Below, one piece after another: positions 1-9,057 of a stretch of 64,000 bases of DNA. The notes below the pieces were generated by a model. The model worked only from the letters and a program-made list of their open reading frames with translations, was not told the origin of the DNA and did not search any database. The translations under genes were made by a program, and so were the position numbers. This stretch comes from Candidatus Alcyoniella australis (GTDB lineage: Bacteria; Lernaellota; Lernaellaia; JAVCCG01; Alcyoniellaceae). The first letter of the stretch is position 1. Every line of letters begins with the position of its first letter. Location: NCBI GenBank assembly GCA_030765605.1, contig JAVCCG010000038.1, positions 1 to 64,000 of the forward strand, in the 5' to 3' direction.

Positions 1-238
1 TATATGAACATCGCATGGAGCCAAATCGCGATTACCAAGTAATATCAACGACTATACGCGCTTCGTAACCTATACGAAATCTGTGATTTGAAATCCCAAT
101 TCGCATGCAAGTCCTAAAGTATTTTACCAAGGGTGGGATGTTAAATCTCTGAATAATAAAGACAAAATTTGGTAAAACAGCGAAAAAGCAGACTTGAGGC
201 GTTACTTCAACTCTCAGCGTATAGTAGTTGAAACGAAA

Positions 239-823
239 TCAGTTTTGGCGGCCTTCAATGGCGTTGAGCACGATGGCGCTGGCCACGCCCAGGCGGCGGT
301 CGAATTGGCGCCCGGTGTCGGGGCTGAAATCGACGGTCACTTTGAGCACAAAGGGGTTGAAATTCTGCTTGTATTGGGCCACAACCTGGTCGCCGAAGGT
401 CGCGGTGTACTTCTGCGGCAGCAGCGATCCCAGGTCGAAGAAGCGTCGCAGCAGGGCCAGGGCGGTGCTGTCCTCCTGGATCATGCCGATGGGCTGGTCA
501 GTCGCGTCGCAGATGGTGTACTCGTCGCGCAGCATCGACTTGAGCCCCTTGCGCTGGAGCATGCCGACCTTCTCGCCGGTCTGCGAGTCGAACACATCGT
601 AGGCCGCGCTGATGTCGAGAATCTGCCGCGCCTGGATCCGCAGCAGCTCGAACTGCTTGTCTTCACCCGTGAAAACCCGGATGTCTTCCTTGAGCTTGAA
701 CGCCTTGAGCTCGGTGTAAAAGCAGAGCTGCTCAGCGCTGTCAAAGATATGAAAAGCCGCGCCCAGCACCTTGAGCACCTTGCGGCGAATCACGTAGACA
801 TCGTTTGCAAATCGCGGATCCAT
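239..823 (-). CDS. LURP-one-related / scramblase-like protein
   Basis: A 194-residue cytosolic-looking protein with the fold signature of the LURP-one/phospholipid scramblase-related (Tubby-like beta barrel) family: alternating short beta strands, phrases such as FHIFDS, YDVFDSQTGEKVG and a C-terminal DRRLGVASAIVLNAIEG helix that matches the barrel-plugging helix of the family. The start is set at the Met of MDPRF because a GGAGGT ribosome site lies 4 bases upstream (828-833). A longer reading from 889 would overlap the upstream gene. It is the last gene of a minus-strand set with an SxtJ-like protein and a carbamoyltransferase. Family function in bacteria is not known; membrane or lipid binding is an inference. 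Confidence 0.75.
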   Translation of the reverse strand: MDPRFANDVYVIRRKVLKVLGAAFHIFDSAEQLCFYTELKAFKLKEDIRVFTGEDKQFELLRIQARQILDISAAYDVFDSQTGEKVGMLQRKGLKSMLRDEYTICDATDQPIGMIQEDSTALALLRRFFDLGSLLPQKYTATFGDQVVAQYKQNFNPFVLKVTVDFSPDTGRQFDRRLGVASAIVLNAIEGRQN

Positions 824-836
824 TATTACCTCCAGG

Positions 837-1262
837 CTAGAACCGACGCTCGTAAAGCTCCGGATTATAGTCTCTTTTTGGGAATTCAAGCCAGTATGTA
901 GGCGCTGATTTGTCGAACTTTTTTTCGATCAGGTCGGCCCGTAAAAGCCGCGCGAGCAGCCCCGAGGGCGTAAGCACCAGGAAGAAAAATACGGTCAAAA
1001 CCAGCCGCGTGGTGAACCAGCCCAGGCCCATGGCCAGCTTCATCCAGACCCGATATAGCGGGGTCAGGCCCTTGGGAAACACCAGGCCCAGCAGGCCCAA
1101 ACCAGCCCCGATACCAACTAGATAGGGCCAGGCATTGCCGTGTTTATAGGCTGAGATGCAGGCCAGCAGGCCCAGGAATCCGGTGAGCAGCACACCGAAG
1201 TCGATGATCTGTTTGCGCTCGGCAATGCGCGCTTTGAGCTCTTTATCGCTAAGCTGTGCCAT
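837..1262 (-). CDS. SxtJ-like small membrane protein
   Basis: A 141-residue protein with a charged N-terminal helix (about residues 4-18) followed by three hydrophobic segments (about 20-38, 44-62 and 82-103) and a basic, aromatic C-terminal tail. This matches the SxtJ family, named from the saxitoxin cluster, whose members almost always sit beside NodU/CmcH-type carbamoyltransferases; here it follows one with no spacer. The ATG at 1262 is chosen over a TTG one codon earlier. Its role is unknown; anchoring or presenting substrate to the carbamoyltransferase at the membrane is an inference from the gene pairing. Confidence 0.78.
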   Translation of the reverse strand: MAQLSDKELKARIAERKQIIDFGVLLTGFLGLLACISAYKHGNAWPYLVGIGAGLGLLGLVFPKGLTPLYRVWMKLAMGLGWFTTRLVLTVFFFLVLTPSGLLARLLRADLIEKKFDKSAPTYWLEFPKRDYNPELYERRF

Positions 1263-1265
1263 CAA

Positions 1266-3086
1266 TCAATCCAGCTCATAGGTTTCGCGCCAGTCGCGTT
1301 GTTCTTTCCAAGGCTTTTGCACCGTCTTATCCAGTAGATAGGGCCCGACCGCCAGGTAGTCCATGTCAGTGCGCATAAAGCAGACAAAGGCGTCGTCCGG
1401 CGAACAGACGATGGGCTCGCCGCGCACGTTGAAGCTGGTGTTGATGATCACCGGGCAGCCGGTCAAGTCGTCGAAAGCCTTGATCATTTCGTAGTACAGC
1501 GGGTTGTCTTCGCGCGATACGGTCTGGAGTCGCGCCGAGTTGTTGACGTGGGTGATCGCCGGCACCTCGCTGCGGATAACCCGTAGTTTATCAAGACCTT
1601 GGGCAGCTTGATCCTCGTCGGATAGCTCGCGCAGCTTGTCGGCCTTAACGTCGGCGACCATCAGCATATAGGGGCTCTCGCCGTCGAAATCGAACCAATC
1701 GGCGACCTTATCGGCCAGCACGGTGGGCGCAAAGGGCCGGAAGCTCTCGCGAAATTTGATTTTGAGATTCATCACGGTCTGCATGTCGCGGCTGCGCGCG
1801 TCGCCGATGATCGAGCGTGAGCCCAGAGCCCGCGGCCCGAACTCGGTGCGGCCCTGGAACCAGCCGACCACCTTGTTGTCGGCGATCAGCTCGGCCACCC
1901 GCCCGGGAATTTGCCCCTGGTCGAGCAGCGTGTAGACCGCGCCGCGCTCGTCGAGTTGGCCCTTGATCTCGTCGGGTTCAAAGCCTGGTCCCAGGTAGCT
2001 GGCGTGCTGCAGGTCGGACTTGCCGTCGACCTGTCGTGGCTGGCCCTGGAGCACGTGCCAGACGAACAGCGCCGCGCCCAGCGCGCCTCCGGCGTCGCCT
2101 GCCGCGGGTTGGATCCAGACCTCGTCGAACGGACCTTCGCGCAGTAGTCTGCCGTTGCCCACGCAGTTGAGCGCCACGCCGCCGGCCAGGCACAGCTTGC
2201 TTAGGCCGGTGCGCTGGTGGGTGTGCCGCGCAATGTGCAGCATCGCGGTTTCGGTGACCTCCTGGATCGAACGCGCAACATCCATGTAGAACGTGTCGAT
2301 CTTGGATTCGCCTTTGCGCGGCGGCCTGCCCAACAGCTTGTGGAAACGTCTGCTGGTCATGCGCAGGCCGGCCACGTAGTCGAAGTAGCGCATGTCGAGC
2401 TTGAACGAGCCGTCGTCGCGCAGGTCGATCAGGTTCTCGAGGATCAGGTCCACGTACTTGGGCTCGCCGTAGGGCGCCAGACCCATCAGCTTGTACTCGC
2501 CGAAGTTGACCTTGAACCCGCAGTAGTAGGTGAACGCCGAGTAGAGCAGCCCCAGGGAGTGCGGGAAGCGGATCTCCTGGTCGATGCGCAGCTCGTTGCC
2601 CGAGCCGCTGCCGATGGAGGTGGTGGTCCACTCGCCCACGCCGTCCAGGGTGATGATCGCCGCCTCGGGATAGGGGCTGGGGAAGAACGCTGAGGCCGCG
2701 TGGCTCTCGTGATGCTCGGGCATGTAGATCGGGCCCTGATAATCGTCGAGCTCGCGGCGGATCATCTCGGGCACCATCAGCTTGTGCTTGAGCCACATTG
2801 GGATCGCCATCATGAAGCTGCGCAGGCCGCGCGGCGCGTAGGCCAGATAGCTTTTCAAGATCCGCTCGAACTTGATAAACGGTTTGTCGTAGAACGCCAC
2901 CGCGTCCAGATCGTGCGGCCCGATGCCCGCTGTTTTCAGGCAATATTCGATGGCATTCGCCGGATAGCCCGGGTCGTGCTTAAGCCGCGAGAACCGCTCC
3001 TCCTGGGCCGCGGCGACGATCCGGCCGTCTTGCAACAACGCGGCCGCGGAGTCGTGGTAAAAGGCGCTGATTCCCAGGATATTCAT
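1266..3086 (-). CDS. O-carbamoyltransferase, NodU/CmcH family (copy 1)
   Basis: A 606-residue carbamoyltransferase. The N-terminal Kae1/YgjD-like domain opens with [10 protein letters not shown] and carries the metal-binding HxxxH (His125-His129 in HHESHA). The C-terminal YrdC-like domain has [20 protein letters not shown] and [10 protein letters not shown]. These enzymes make carbamoyl-adenylate from carbamoyl phosphate and ATP and transfer the carbamoyl group to a hydroxyl. The start at MNILGIS is taken because the family begins there and a GAGGAG site lies 11 bases upstream; in-frame codons before it are dismissed. Translationally close to the SxtJ-like gene, so the acceptor is probably a membrane lipid, glycan or secondary metabolite (inference). 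One of three divergent copies in the window. Confidence 0.93.
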   Translation of the reverse strand: MNILGISAFYHDSAAALLQDGRIVAAAQEERFSRLKHDPGYPANAIEYCLKTAGIGPHDLDAVAFYDKPFIKFERILKSYLAYAPRGLRSFMMAIPMWLKHKLMVPEMIRRELDDYQGPIYMPEHHESHAASAFFPSPYPEAAIITLDGVGEWTTTSIGSGSGNELRIDQEIRFPHSLGLLYSAFTYYCGFKVNFGEYKLMGLAPYGEPKYVDLILENLIDLRDDGSFKLDMRYFDYVAGLRMTSRRFHKLLGRPPRKGESKIDTFYMDVARSIQEVTETAMLHIARHTHQRTGLSKLCLAGGVALNCVGNGRLLREGPFDEVWIQPAAGDAGGALGAALFVWHVLQGQPRQVDGKSDLQHASYLGPGFEPDEIKGQLDERGAVYTLLDQGQIPGRVAELIADNKVVGWFQGRTEFGPRALGSRSIIGDARSRDMQTVMNLKIKFRESFRPFAPTVLADKVADWFDFDGESPYMLMVADVKADKLRELSDEDQAAQGLDKLRVIRSEVPAITHVNNSARLQTVSREDNPLYYEMIKAFDDLTGCPVIINTSFNVRGEPIVCSPDDAFVCFMRTDMDYLAVGPYLLDKTVQKPWKEQRDWRETYELD

Positions 3087-3163
3087 CGCAGATTCGGCTC
3101 CTCGGGGTTGAAGCAACGTTGGTACCATGCCCGGAGTACACGTTCAAGTTTTGGAATAGGCAC

Positions 3164-3193
3164 TTGAGCCTTTTTTGCCGTCGGGCATATAAT
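3164..3193 (+). promoter_or_regulatory. sigma-70-type promoter of tRNA-Arg
   Basis: TTGAGC (3164-3169), an 18-base spacer, then a perfect TATAAT (3188-3193). Initiation near 3200 would put the transcript start a few bases before the mature 5' end of the tRNA at 3205. Confidence 0.72.
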
Positions 3194-3204
3194 CCATGCT
3201 TCAA

Positions 3205-3278
3205 GCGCCCGTAGCTCAGCTGGATAGAGCAGCGGACTTCTAATCCGCAGGTCGCAGGTTCGAGTCCTGCCGGGCGCG
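3205..3278 (+). tRNA. tRNA-Arg, anticodon TCT
   Basis: Full cloverleaf of 74 nt: acceptor stem GCGCCCG (3205-3211) pairs with CGGGCGC (3271-3277); D arm around 3214-3226; anticodon stem GCGGA/TCCGC (3232-3236, 3244-3248) with loop CTTCTAA giving anticodon TCT at 3239-3241; T arm GCAGG-TTCGAGT-CCTGC (3254-3270). Discriminator base G fits arginine. The 3' CCA is not encoded. It decodes AGA, a rare codon in such a GC-rich genome. Single tRNA, not in a cluster, and lying between minus-strand genes. Confidence 0.97.
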
Positions 3279-3305
3279 CGAAAAACCACCCATGCGAATC
3301 TTCGT

Positions 3306-4319
3306 TCAGCGGCCACCCGTTATTTTGATTCCGCAGAACAGGCTCAGGTCGGGCGTGGCGTCGAACCACATCAGGTTCTCCACCGCCCCGAGTTCCAGCG
3401 AGCAACCCTGGGCAAGGGTGAAACGCAGGCCCGCGGCAAGCAGCAGGCCCGCGTTGCCCATGTCGCCGAAGTCCTCGAACGCAGGGGAGTCGTAGATCAA
3501 TTGAACGCTCAGCGTGCAGCTTTTGCTCAGGGCAAGCTGCGGCGCCAGCAGCAGCGAACTCAGCCCCCGGCGCAGCCGTATCCCGGCCAGGTTGCGCTCG
3601 CGTCCGATGTGCGTATAGGCGGCGTTGAGGTGCATTGCGAACCTCTTGTACTGCCAGCTCAGTGCCAGTCCGAGCTGCGGCTCGAACCACGGCGGCCGGA
3701 AGTAGCACGAGCCTCCCAGGGCCAGCGGCAGGCTGGAGCCCACGGTCAGCGCCAGTGCCGGCCCGACCGGCATGCGGTCCAGCAGCGCCAGCGTCAGGCA
3801 CAGCGATGGGTTGAGCGGCAGGGCCCAGGGACTGCCCTCATTGAGCAATTCTGTCCGCTTGCCTCGCGGCGCAACCCACAGCTCCTGATCGTTGCGCGGA
3901 TAGCGCGAGCGGTGTTCCTGATCAATGCCGAACGCTGAGTGGAAGCGCATGATCGCCGCGTCCATGCTGCCGCCTTTGTGCCACAGCATCGGTATGTCCA
4001 AGCCCAGTTCCATGTGGCGACCCAAGGCTAAGCTGCCGTACAAGTCGAGCACCGTGGTCTCAAGGTCAATGCGGTAGTTGGGCTGCGGGCCACCCTGCCA
4101 GCCCCAGTGGTTGGCGTGAGTCAGTGTGGCGCGCAGTGCGGTCTGCTGCTGCGCCACGCGGCCGCTGCGCGGCAGCAACAGCATGTGCGGCAGGTGGGCG
4201 ATCCCCTGATGGCGCACCAGCAGCGGGCCGTCCAGCGGATACTGCACGTCCGCAGCTCCGGCCGGCAACGCGACCAGCAGGCTAAAGGCTATCAGTATCG
4301 TGAAGAGGACGTTGCGCAT
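3306..4319 (-). CDS. DUF3187-like outer-membrane/envelope protein
   Basis: A 337-residue exported protein: signal peptide with cleavage likely after LPAGAA (about residue 23), then a chain rich in alternating hydrophobic/polar strands ([22 protein letters not shown], residues in the C-terminal half) that looks like a small beta barrel. The block around [19 protein letters not shown] resembles the conserved segment of the DUF3187 family. It overlaps the preceding SGNH gene by 38 bases and is the last gene of a four-gene overlapping operon. An outer-membrane location is inferred from strand pattern and signal peptide; no enzymatic motif is seen. Confidence 0.68.
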   Translation of the reverse strand: MRNVLFTILIAFSLLVALPAGAADVQYPLDGPLLVRHQGIAHLPHMLLLPRSGRVAQQQTALRATLTHANHWGWQGGPQPNYRIDLETTVLDLYGSLALGRHMELGLDIPMLWHKGGSMDAAIMRFHSAFGIDQEHRSRYPRNDQELWVAPRGKRTELLNEGSPWALPLNPSLCLTLALLDRMPVGPALALTVGSSLPLALGGSCYFRPPWFEPQLGLALSWQYKRFAMHLNAAYTHIGRERNLAGIRLRRGLSSLLLAPQLALSKSCTLSVQLIYDSPAFEDFGDMGNAGLLLAAGLRFTLAQGCSLELGAVENLMWFDATPDLSLFCGIKITGGR

Positions 4320-5877
4320 GCTCCACGTCGATCAGCTGCCGGGAGACCAGGAAATTGGCAATCAGCTCGGCAACGAATTTGTTCCCCTGGATATTAGGGT
4401 GAACCAGATCAAAGAAAAAGGGAGCGAAAAAATCATGTCCGCGTTTGTCGAACCAGGCCTTGAGATCGAACAGTGGGACGTGGCTTTGCTCGGCAAAAGC
4501 GCAGGTCGCCCGATGGATCGGATACTGATTAATACAGCCCGGGGAAAAGGGTTCGGAGACCAGCACCAGCTCGATGGAGCGGCTGTGGCAGCTGCGCCTG
4601 ATGTCCTCAAGGTTGAGTAGGTAGTCCTCGGGCCGTTCCTGTTTCGGAGTATTGATATCGCGGTGGATCTTGACCCCCTCGACGACTCTGCTCAGCCCTT
4701 GGATCAGTGCCGATTGGGCGAGGGGGTTGGCTGGATCGGACAGCGGCGAGAGGTTCCAGCTACGCTCCAGGGCATTGTAGCGGCTGCGAATCAGCGGCGG
4801 ATGGTTGAACTGGTCGTTGAATCCGACGTAGGCGATGATCATTTCGGGTTCGAAAAAGACCATCAGGTTTTCGACCAACAGTGAGATCTGAAAGGTGCCG
4901 AATGCGCTCACCCCGCCGTTGAGCACCTCCACCGCGTCGTATTCACGCTCGTGCAGCGCGAGCTCGAGCTGCGCCGGCCAAGCCTGAGGCGGTTTGATCC
5001 CGCAGTCGCCGATGGTCGCCGAACCGCCCACCGCAATGATCCGGTAGACTCCCGCGGGTTTGTCCAGCTCCGCGCGCTCAATGCCGCGCAGCGGCGCCAG
5101 CCTGTTCACGATCTGGCACACCACCTCCTCTTTATTAGCCGGCGGAGTCCAGAGGATGGACTCGGTGATCGCCGTGGGCGCGCCCATGTCCATCGGCTTC
5201 AGGTGCGGCTCCAGGTAGCTGTTCCCGAGCAGGGACTCGGCCAGCGCGAGAAAGGCCAGGGCCACGCAGAACAGACCGAGGTTGGGATTGCGCAGTCGAT
5301 GGCCCATTTCCACAAGCTGGTAACCCAACAGCACCGGGCCGGACAGGGCCAGAGTCACCAGCCAGCCGTTGAGCGCCGGGGGAGGCTCGATGCTGAAGTG
5401 GCGCCAGGTGAAATAGAGCGCAGCGGGCAGAAAGCACCAGGCCGCGCGCCGGCCAAGCTCGGCCTGGCCCCGGCTGCGGGGCCGGGCGAGAAGCACCGCC
5501 GCCGCCAGCAGCAGGAGGATCGCGCAGGTGTGCAGCGGGTCGGAGCCCGTCGCCCACCAAACGCAGACCAGGACCAGGATCGGTCCGAGCACGGTCAGCA
5601 GGGTGCTGCCGTACGACAGCCTGCTGAACAGGCCCCTGCGGCGCAGTATGAAGCTGATCCTGAACAACAAGTAGAGCGGGACGGCCAGTTGCAGAAAGGC
5701 CTCTCGATGAGGGTTGCCCAGGGCCAGCCCGAGCATAATCACCCAGATCGGCGAGGTGTGCAGCAGACCCAACCCAAGGGCGCTGGAGTAGTTGATGCGC
5801 GCCAGCCGGGCCACGAGCCAGGCCTCGAGCGGGAGCGCCGCGAATACCGCCAGCAGCGGAAGGTCGATGCGGTTCAT
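4282..5877 (-). CDS. membrane-anchored SGNH hydrolase (copy B)
   Basis: A 531-residue protein with about seven hydrophobic segments in residues 5-220 and a C-terminal SGNH/GDSL hydrolase domain. Block I is AVGGSATIGD with nucleophile Ser286, block III is GFND in the middle, and the block V Asp/His pair is DLVHPN near residue 500. SGNH enzymes hydrolyse or transfer acyl esters; the domain should face one side of the membrane and act on an acylated surface polymer or lipid (inference). It overlaps the next upstream gene by 4 bases (ATGA) and is a tandem paralogue of it: same length, topology and motif spacing, including the conserved EGVxIxR-type segment before block V. Confidence 0.85.
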   Translation of the reverse strand: MNRIDLPLLAVFAALPLEAWLVARLARINYSSALGLGLLHTSPIWVIMLGLALGNPHREAFLQLAVPLYLLFRISFILRRRGLFSRLSYGSTLLTVLGPILVLVCVWWATGSDPLHTCAILLLLAAAVLLARPRSRGQAELGRRAAWCFLPAALYFTWRHFSIEPPPALNGWLVTLALSGPVLLGYQLVEMGHRLRNPNLGLFCVALAFLALAESLLGNSYLEPHLKPMDMGAPTAITESILWTPPANKEEVVCQIVNRLAPLRGIERAELDKPAGVYRIIAVGGSATIGDCGIKPPQAWPAQLELALHEREYDAVEVLNGGVSAFGTFQISLLVENLMVFFEPEMIIAYVGFNDQFNHPPLIRSRYNALERSWNLSPLSDPANPLAQSALIQGLSRVVEGVKIHRDINTPKQERPEDYLLNLEDIRRSCHSRSIELVLVSEPFSPGCINQYPIHRATCAFAEQSHVPLFDLKAWFDKRGHDFFAPFFFDLVHPNIQGNKFVAELIANFLVSRQLIDVEHAQRPLHDTDSL

Positions 5878-7445
5878 CGGCGGCCTGACTCTTGGTCCAG
5901 GGGGACAAGCCGGTTTTGCACAAGGAAATTGGAGATGATCTGGGCCATCAGCCGACCGCCGTGCTCGTTGGGATGCACGTTGTCGATAAAGCAGTCCTCA
6001 AATAACTGCTGCCCACGGGATGCGAACCAGGCGTGCATATCAAAAAACGAAACCTCATTGGCTTCAGCGAAATCCGCCAACCGCTCATAGATCAAGTTTC
6101 GTCCCTTGCTCGGAGTGAATGCCTCACTCACGATCACCATTCGTATGCCATGACGATCACAGAGCTTTTTAATGTCTCGCAGGTTCGCCTCCAGCAAAAG
6201 GGTCATGTCGCTCTGTTGCTGCTCAATGGGTTTTTCGCGGCGGATATGGACACCCTCGACAATGCGGCACAGGCCTTGCGCCAGGGCCGAGGCTGCCAGG
6301 GTTCCCTCGGGATCGTTGAACAGCGAGTACTTCCAGCGCCAATTCTCCTCGTCCCAAAGTTCGCGATAGACGTATTCGTGGCGATTGCTGTCATTGACGC
6401 CGATGTACAGCAGCAGCATGTCGGGCTCGAAGTGGACCAGCACGGTCCGCAGCATCAGCAGGATGCGGAACGAACCCCAGGCGTCGATGCCGACGTTGAT
6501 CACCTGGGATGCGGACGAGCCGCATCGTCCGAGGTCCTTTCCCAGCTGCTCGGGCCATCGGTTCTGTTGCTCGACGTAGACCATTGCCGTTGCCGAGCCG
6601 CCAGCCGCGAAAATGCGGTATTCGCCAGGCCTTTTGGCGTTGGGAATGGACCTTGGCCACTCGAAGGGAAGGTCGCGGCCCAGAGTCATTGAATTAAGCT
6701 CAGCCTGGTTTCGTGGCGGAACCCAGATGTAAGCGGTGGCCACCGGACTGGGATCGCCCAGGTCCATCGGTCGCAGGTGCGAGGCCAGTCCACTTTGTTC
6801 GAGCATGCCGTCGGCAAGCACCAGAAAGGCCAGGGCGATGAAAAAAAGGCTGCTGTTGGGCCGTCGCACCAGAAGGTCACTGTCGAGGATCTGGTAGCCG
6901 ACCAGGACCGGTCCCGAAAGCCCGAGGGGCAATAGCCACCAGGGGATGGCGCGTTCGAACCCCGGGCCGTCAAACGTCCACCAACTGAAGACCAGCGCCG
7001 CAGGTAGAAACGCCCAACCCAGGCGGCGTAGTAGCGATGGTCCATCGGCCCTGCCGGGCCAGGCCAAAACGAGCCCCATGATCAGCAGCAGTAGGGCGGG
7101 AAAACCGCGGGTGCTGCACCAAGGGAGAATCAAGGCCACGGACCATGTGCTCAAGACCAAGCCAAGGATGGCCAGTGGAGCACCGCCGCGTGAGCTAAGC
7201 CGTAGAATTCCCAAGCGCTTGAGCACGAAGCCGACCCTGAAAACAGCATAAAATCCCAGCCCCAGTTTCACGAAGGGAACACGGTGCGGATTGTCCGCAC
7301 TGAGCAATATCAGCGGCAGCCAGGCTGGAAGGGCGTGCGCAAAGCCGCTGAGCAAACATGTAAGGTAGCGGCTTTTAGCGATGATCGAGATCAACAACGC
7401 CTCGAGCAACAGGGCTGCTGTAACGATCAGCAGTAGTTGGATCAT
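5874..7445 (-). CDS. membrane-anchored SGNH hydrolase (copy A)
   Basis: A 523-residue protein with hydrophobic segments over residues 1-210 and a C-terminal SGNH domain: FAAGGSATA with nucleophile Ser284, YIGVNDSN as block III near residue 350, and DNVHPNEHGG as block V near residue 497. The start at MIQLLLIV is chosen because it overlaps the stop of the upstream phosphorylase gene as ATGA (7442-7445), and the arginine-rich stretch before it is that gene read in another frame. Paralogue of the following gene. Probable role: removing or moving acyl groups on an extracytoplasmic glycan or lipid (inference from family). Confidence 0.85.
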   Translation of the reverse strand: MIQLLLIVTAALLLEALLISIIAKSRYLTCLLSGFAHALPAWLPLILLSADNPHRVPFVKLGLGFYAVFRVGFVLKRLGILRLSSRGGAPLAILGLVLSTWSVALILPWCSTRGFPALLLLIMGLVLAWPGRADGPSLLRRLGWAFLPAALVFSWWTFDGPGFERAIPWWLLPLGLSGPVLVGYQILDSDLLVRRPNSSLFFIALAFLVLADGMLEQSGLASHLRPMDLGDPSPVATAYIWVPPRNQAELNSMTLGRDLPFEWPRSIPNAKRPGEYRIFAAGGSATAMVYVEQQNRWPEQLGKDLGRCGSSASQVINVGIDAWGSFRILLMLRTVLVHFEPDMLLLYIGVNDSNRHEYVYRELWDEENWRWKYSLFNDPEGTLAASALAQGLCRIVEGVHIRREKPIEQQQSDMTLLLEANLRDIKKLCDRHGIRMVIVSEAFTPSKGRNLIYERLADFAEANEVSFFDMHAWFASRGQQLFEDCFIDNVHPNEHGGRLMAQIISNFLVQNRLVPLDQESGRR

Positions 7446-8212
7446 CCGGCGAGGCCGCCTTGTTCGAGGAAGTCGGCCAGCAGCTCGCTCGCGCGCTCGA
7501 TCCGTTTGCGCACGGTAGGCAGCATTGATCCGGGTTTCCACAACTTGCCGTGCACCAGGTCCGAGACGATCAGCAGCGGGACGATCGAGCGGCCGCCGCG
7601 AAACTTCGCCACGGCACACAGGGCCGAGAGTTCCATCTCCACGGCGATCAATCCCTGGGCCCGCAGCTCTGCGAGCTTGCCGCGGGTCTCGCGGAATAAG
7701 GCGTCGGTGGTCCAGACCCGGCCTGAGAACGCTTGCTCGCCGTGATCGCCTAAAAAGCGCAGCAGCTCGGCGCAGCCTTGGGGATCGCTGTTGAATACGC
7801 GTTGGCGGGAGAAGTAGTGGCGGCTGGTTCCCTCGCCGGAAAGCGCGGAATCGGGCACGATTAGCGAGCCGAGCTTGGCGAACGGTTGCAGACTGCCGCA
7901 GCTTCCCACGGGCAGCAGGCTGTGCGTGCCGCAGGCGAACAGAATCTCGGCCACGGCAGCGGCCAGTGGAGCGCCCATCGTCGGTCCGACCAGGCCCACG
8001 CCGTTGGACTTTCGCGGCGGGTAGTAACGCGCGGTGACGATCGCCTTGCCGCGCTCGTCCAGGCCCAGCCGCCGGCGCAGACGATCGGTCATACGCTGGT
8101 CAAAGGTCATCACCACGCGCTTGGCCGTACGGCCGATCAGCGGCGCGAAAAACCGTGGCGAAATCAGCGCCCGGTCGGAATCTGCAACAGGCTTTCCCAT
8201 GTCGAAGCACAT
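7442..8212 (-). CDS. nucleoside phosphorylase (PNP/UDP family)
   Basis: A 256-residue member of the PNP_UDP_1 superfamily, closest in look to uridine phosphorylase-like or futalosine/MTA-type nucleosidases. Visible motifs: GPTMGAPLAAAVAEIL in the middle, the glycine-rich phosphate/ribose segment LPVGSCGSLQP, and the purine/ribose-binding VEMELSALCAVA followed by LLIVSDL near the C terminus. The enzyme would cleave a nucleoside to free base. Two starts are possible, 8212 or MGKPV at 8200; neither has a clear ribosome site. It is the first gene of an overlapping operon with two SGNH hydrolases and a DUF3187-like protein, a combination whose logic is not evident; substrate is not assigned. Confidence 0.82.
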   Translation of the reverse strand: MCFDMGKPVADSDRALISPRFFAPLIGRTAKRVVMTFDQRMTDRLRRRLGLDERGKAIVTARYYPPRKSNGVGLVGPTMGAPLAAAVAEILFACGTHSLLPVGSCGSLQPFAKLGSLIVPDSALSGEGTSRHYFSRQRVFNSDPQGCAELLRFLGDHGEQAFSGRVWTTDALFRETRGKLAELRAQGLIAVEMELSALCAVAKFRGGRSIVPLLIVSDLVHGKLWKPGSMLPTVRKRIERASELLADFLEQGGLAG

Positions 8213-8256
8213 CGCTTATATTGGATGCCTCCATATATCACATTTCGGGGGCGTAA

Positions 8257-8627
8257 GTGAGCATCGGTCGCATCCTCGGCGGGTTGGCAGCGGCGTTCGT
8301 GATCGTATTGGGGCTGCTGTTTCTGATCAGCTTTTCGGTCTCGCAAAGCGTGGGCGTGCTCGTCGTCGGCCTGCTGATGGTCGGCCTGGGCGTGCTGCTG
8401 TTGCTGGTCCTCTTCGTCTGGCGCAAGCCCACCCAAGTGCGCGTCACCGAGCGCACGGAGATCGTGCAGAAGGTCGACCTCTCCGGCGAGCTCACGCCCG
8501 AGCAGCTCACTCCTGCGGGGCCGAGCTGGATCAGCGCGCGGTGACCGTCGATCCCAGCGGCGCAGTGGTGATCAGCTGCCCCTACTGTTCGAGCACCTAC
8601 CATCTGGCGGAGAAACCCAAATGGTGA
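8257..8627 (+). pseudogene. frameshifted two-TM protein with zinc-ribbon tail
   Basis: The first frame (8257-8544) gives two hydrophobic helices (about residues 8-25 and 31-54) and a charged linker ending DLSGELTPEQL. The expected continuation, a Cys-containing zinc-ribbon tail (SCGAELDQ, then SCPYCSSTYHLAEKPKW), is present but in another frame ending at the TGA 8625-8627. The break lies at about 8511-8518, where a few bases including the first CxxC seem lost. Proteins of this plan (TM pair, then CPxCGAxLD...CPYCGxxY) are known as uncharacterised genes beside the type of gene that follows. Either a real pseudogene or an assembly error. Confidence 0.6.
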
Positions 8628-9057
8628 GAATGCCTCTGCGATGCGTACTGGGGGCGCTGGCCCTGCTGTTGCTTTTGGTGCAGCCGGCGTGGGCAAACTA
8701 CCTATTCACACTGGAGAGCGAGACCGTCGACGTCTGGATCCGGCCCGATGCCTCGCTGCTGCTGGACTACCAGTTCGTGTTCCAGAACAGCCCCTCCGTG
8801 TCGGGCATCGATGTGGTCGACGTGGGACTGCCTCAGCGCAGCTACTCGCTGAGCAGCTTTGAGGCCTGGGTCAACAACAACCCTGTGAACGACATCCGAC
8901 CAAGCGAGTACGTGGACATCGGTGTAGAGGTGCACCTCGAGCCCTACATCATCACCCGCGGGGCCAAGGGCACAGTGCGCGTGCGCGGGATCGTCGAGCA
9001 GATGGTCTATCCCGACGACTACGACGAGAACTACGTGTCCGTGGAGTTCGTGCCCAC
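8621..9057 (+). pseudogene. 3'-truncated secreted/membrane protein gene
   Basis: Begins with a clear signal peptide (LALLLLLVQPAWA, cleavage near residue 25) and continues as a beta-rich domain (LFTLESETVDVWIRPDASLLL, later IDVVDVGLPQRSYSLSS and VRVRGIVEQMVYPDDYDENYVSVEFVPT). The protein-like pattern stops abruptly at about 9057, where the sequence becomes the tail of an unrelated radical SAM gene in a different frame; translation would run on to a nonsense end at 9151. An ATG at 8630 is an alternative start. It overlaps the stop of the frameshifted gene upstream, so the two once formed an operon. Family not named with confidence. Confidence 0.6.

Noticed and set aside
206-232. TTCAACT...AGTTGAA inverted repeat downstream of the LURP-one-like gene
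   Set aside because: Seven-base arms with a 13-base loop in AT-rich DNA, no T tract; too weak to call a terminator.
3205-3278. tRNA-Arg as an integration site
   Set aside because: No integrase gene and no duplicated 3' end of the tRNA found within the window.
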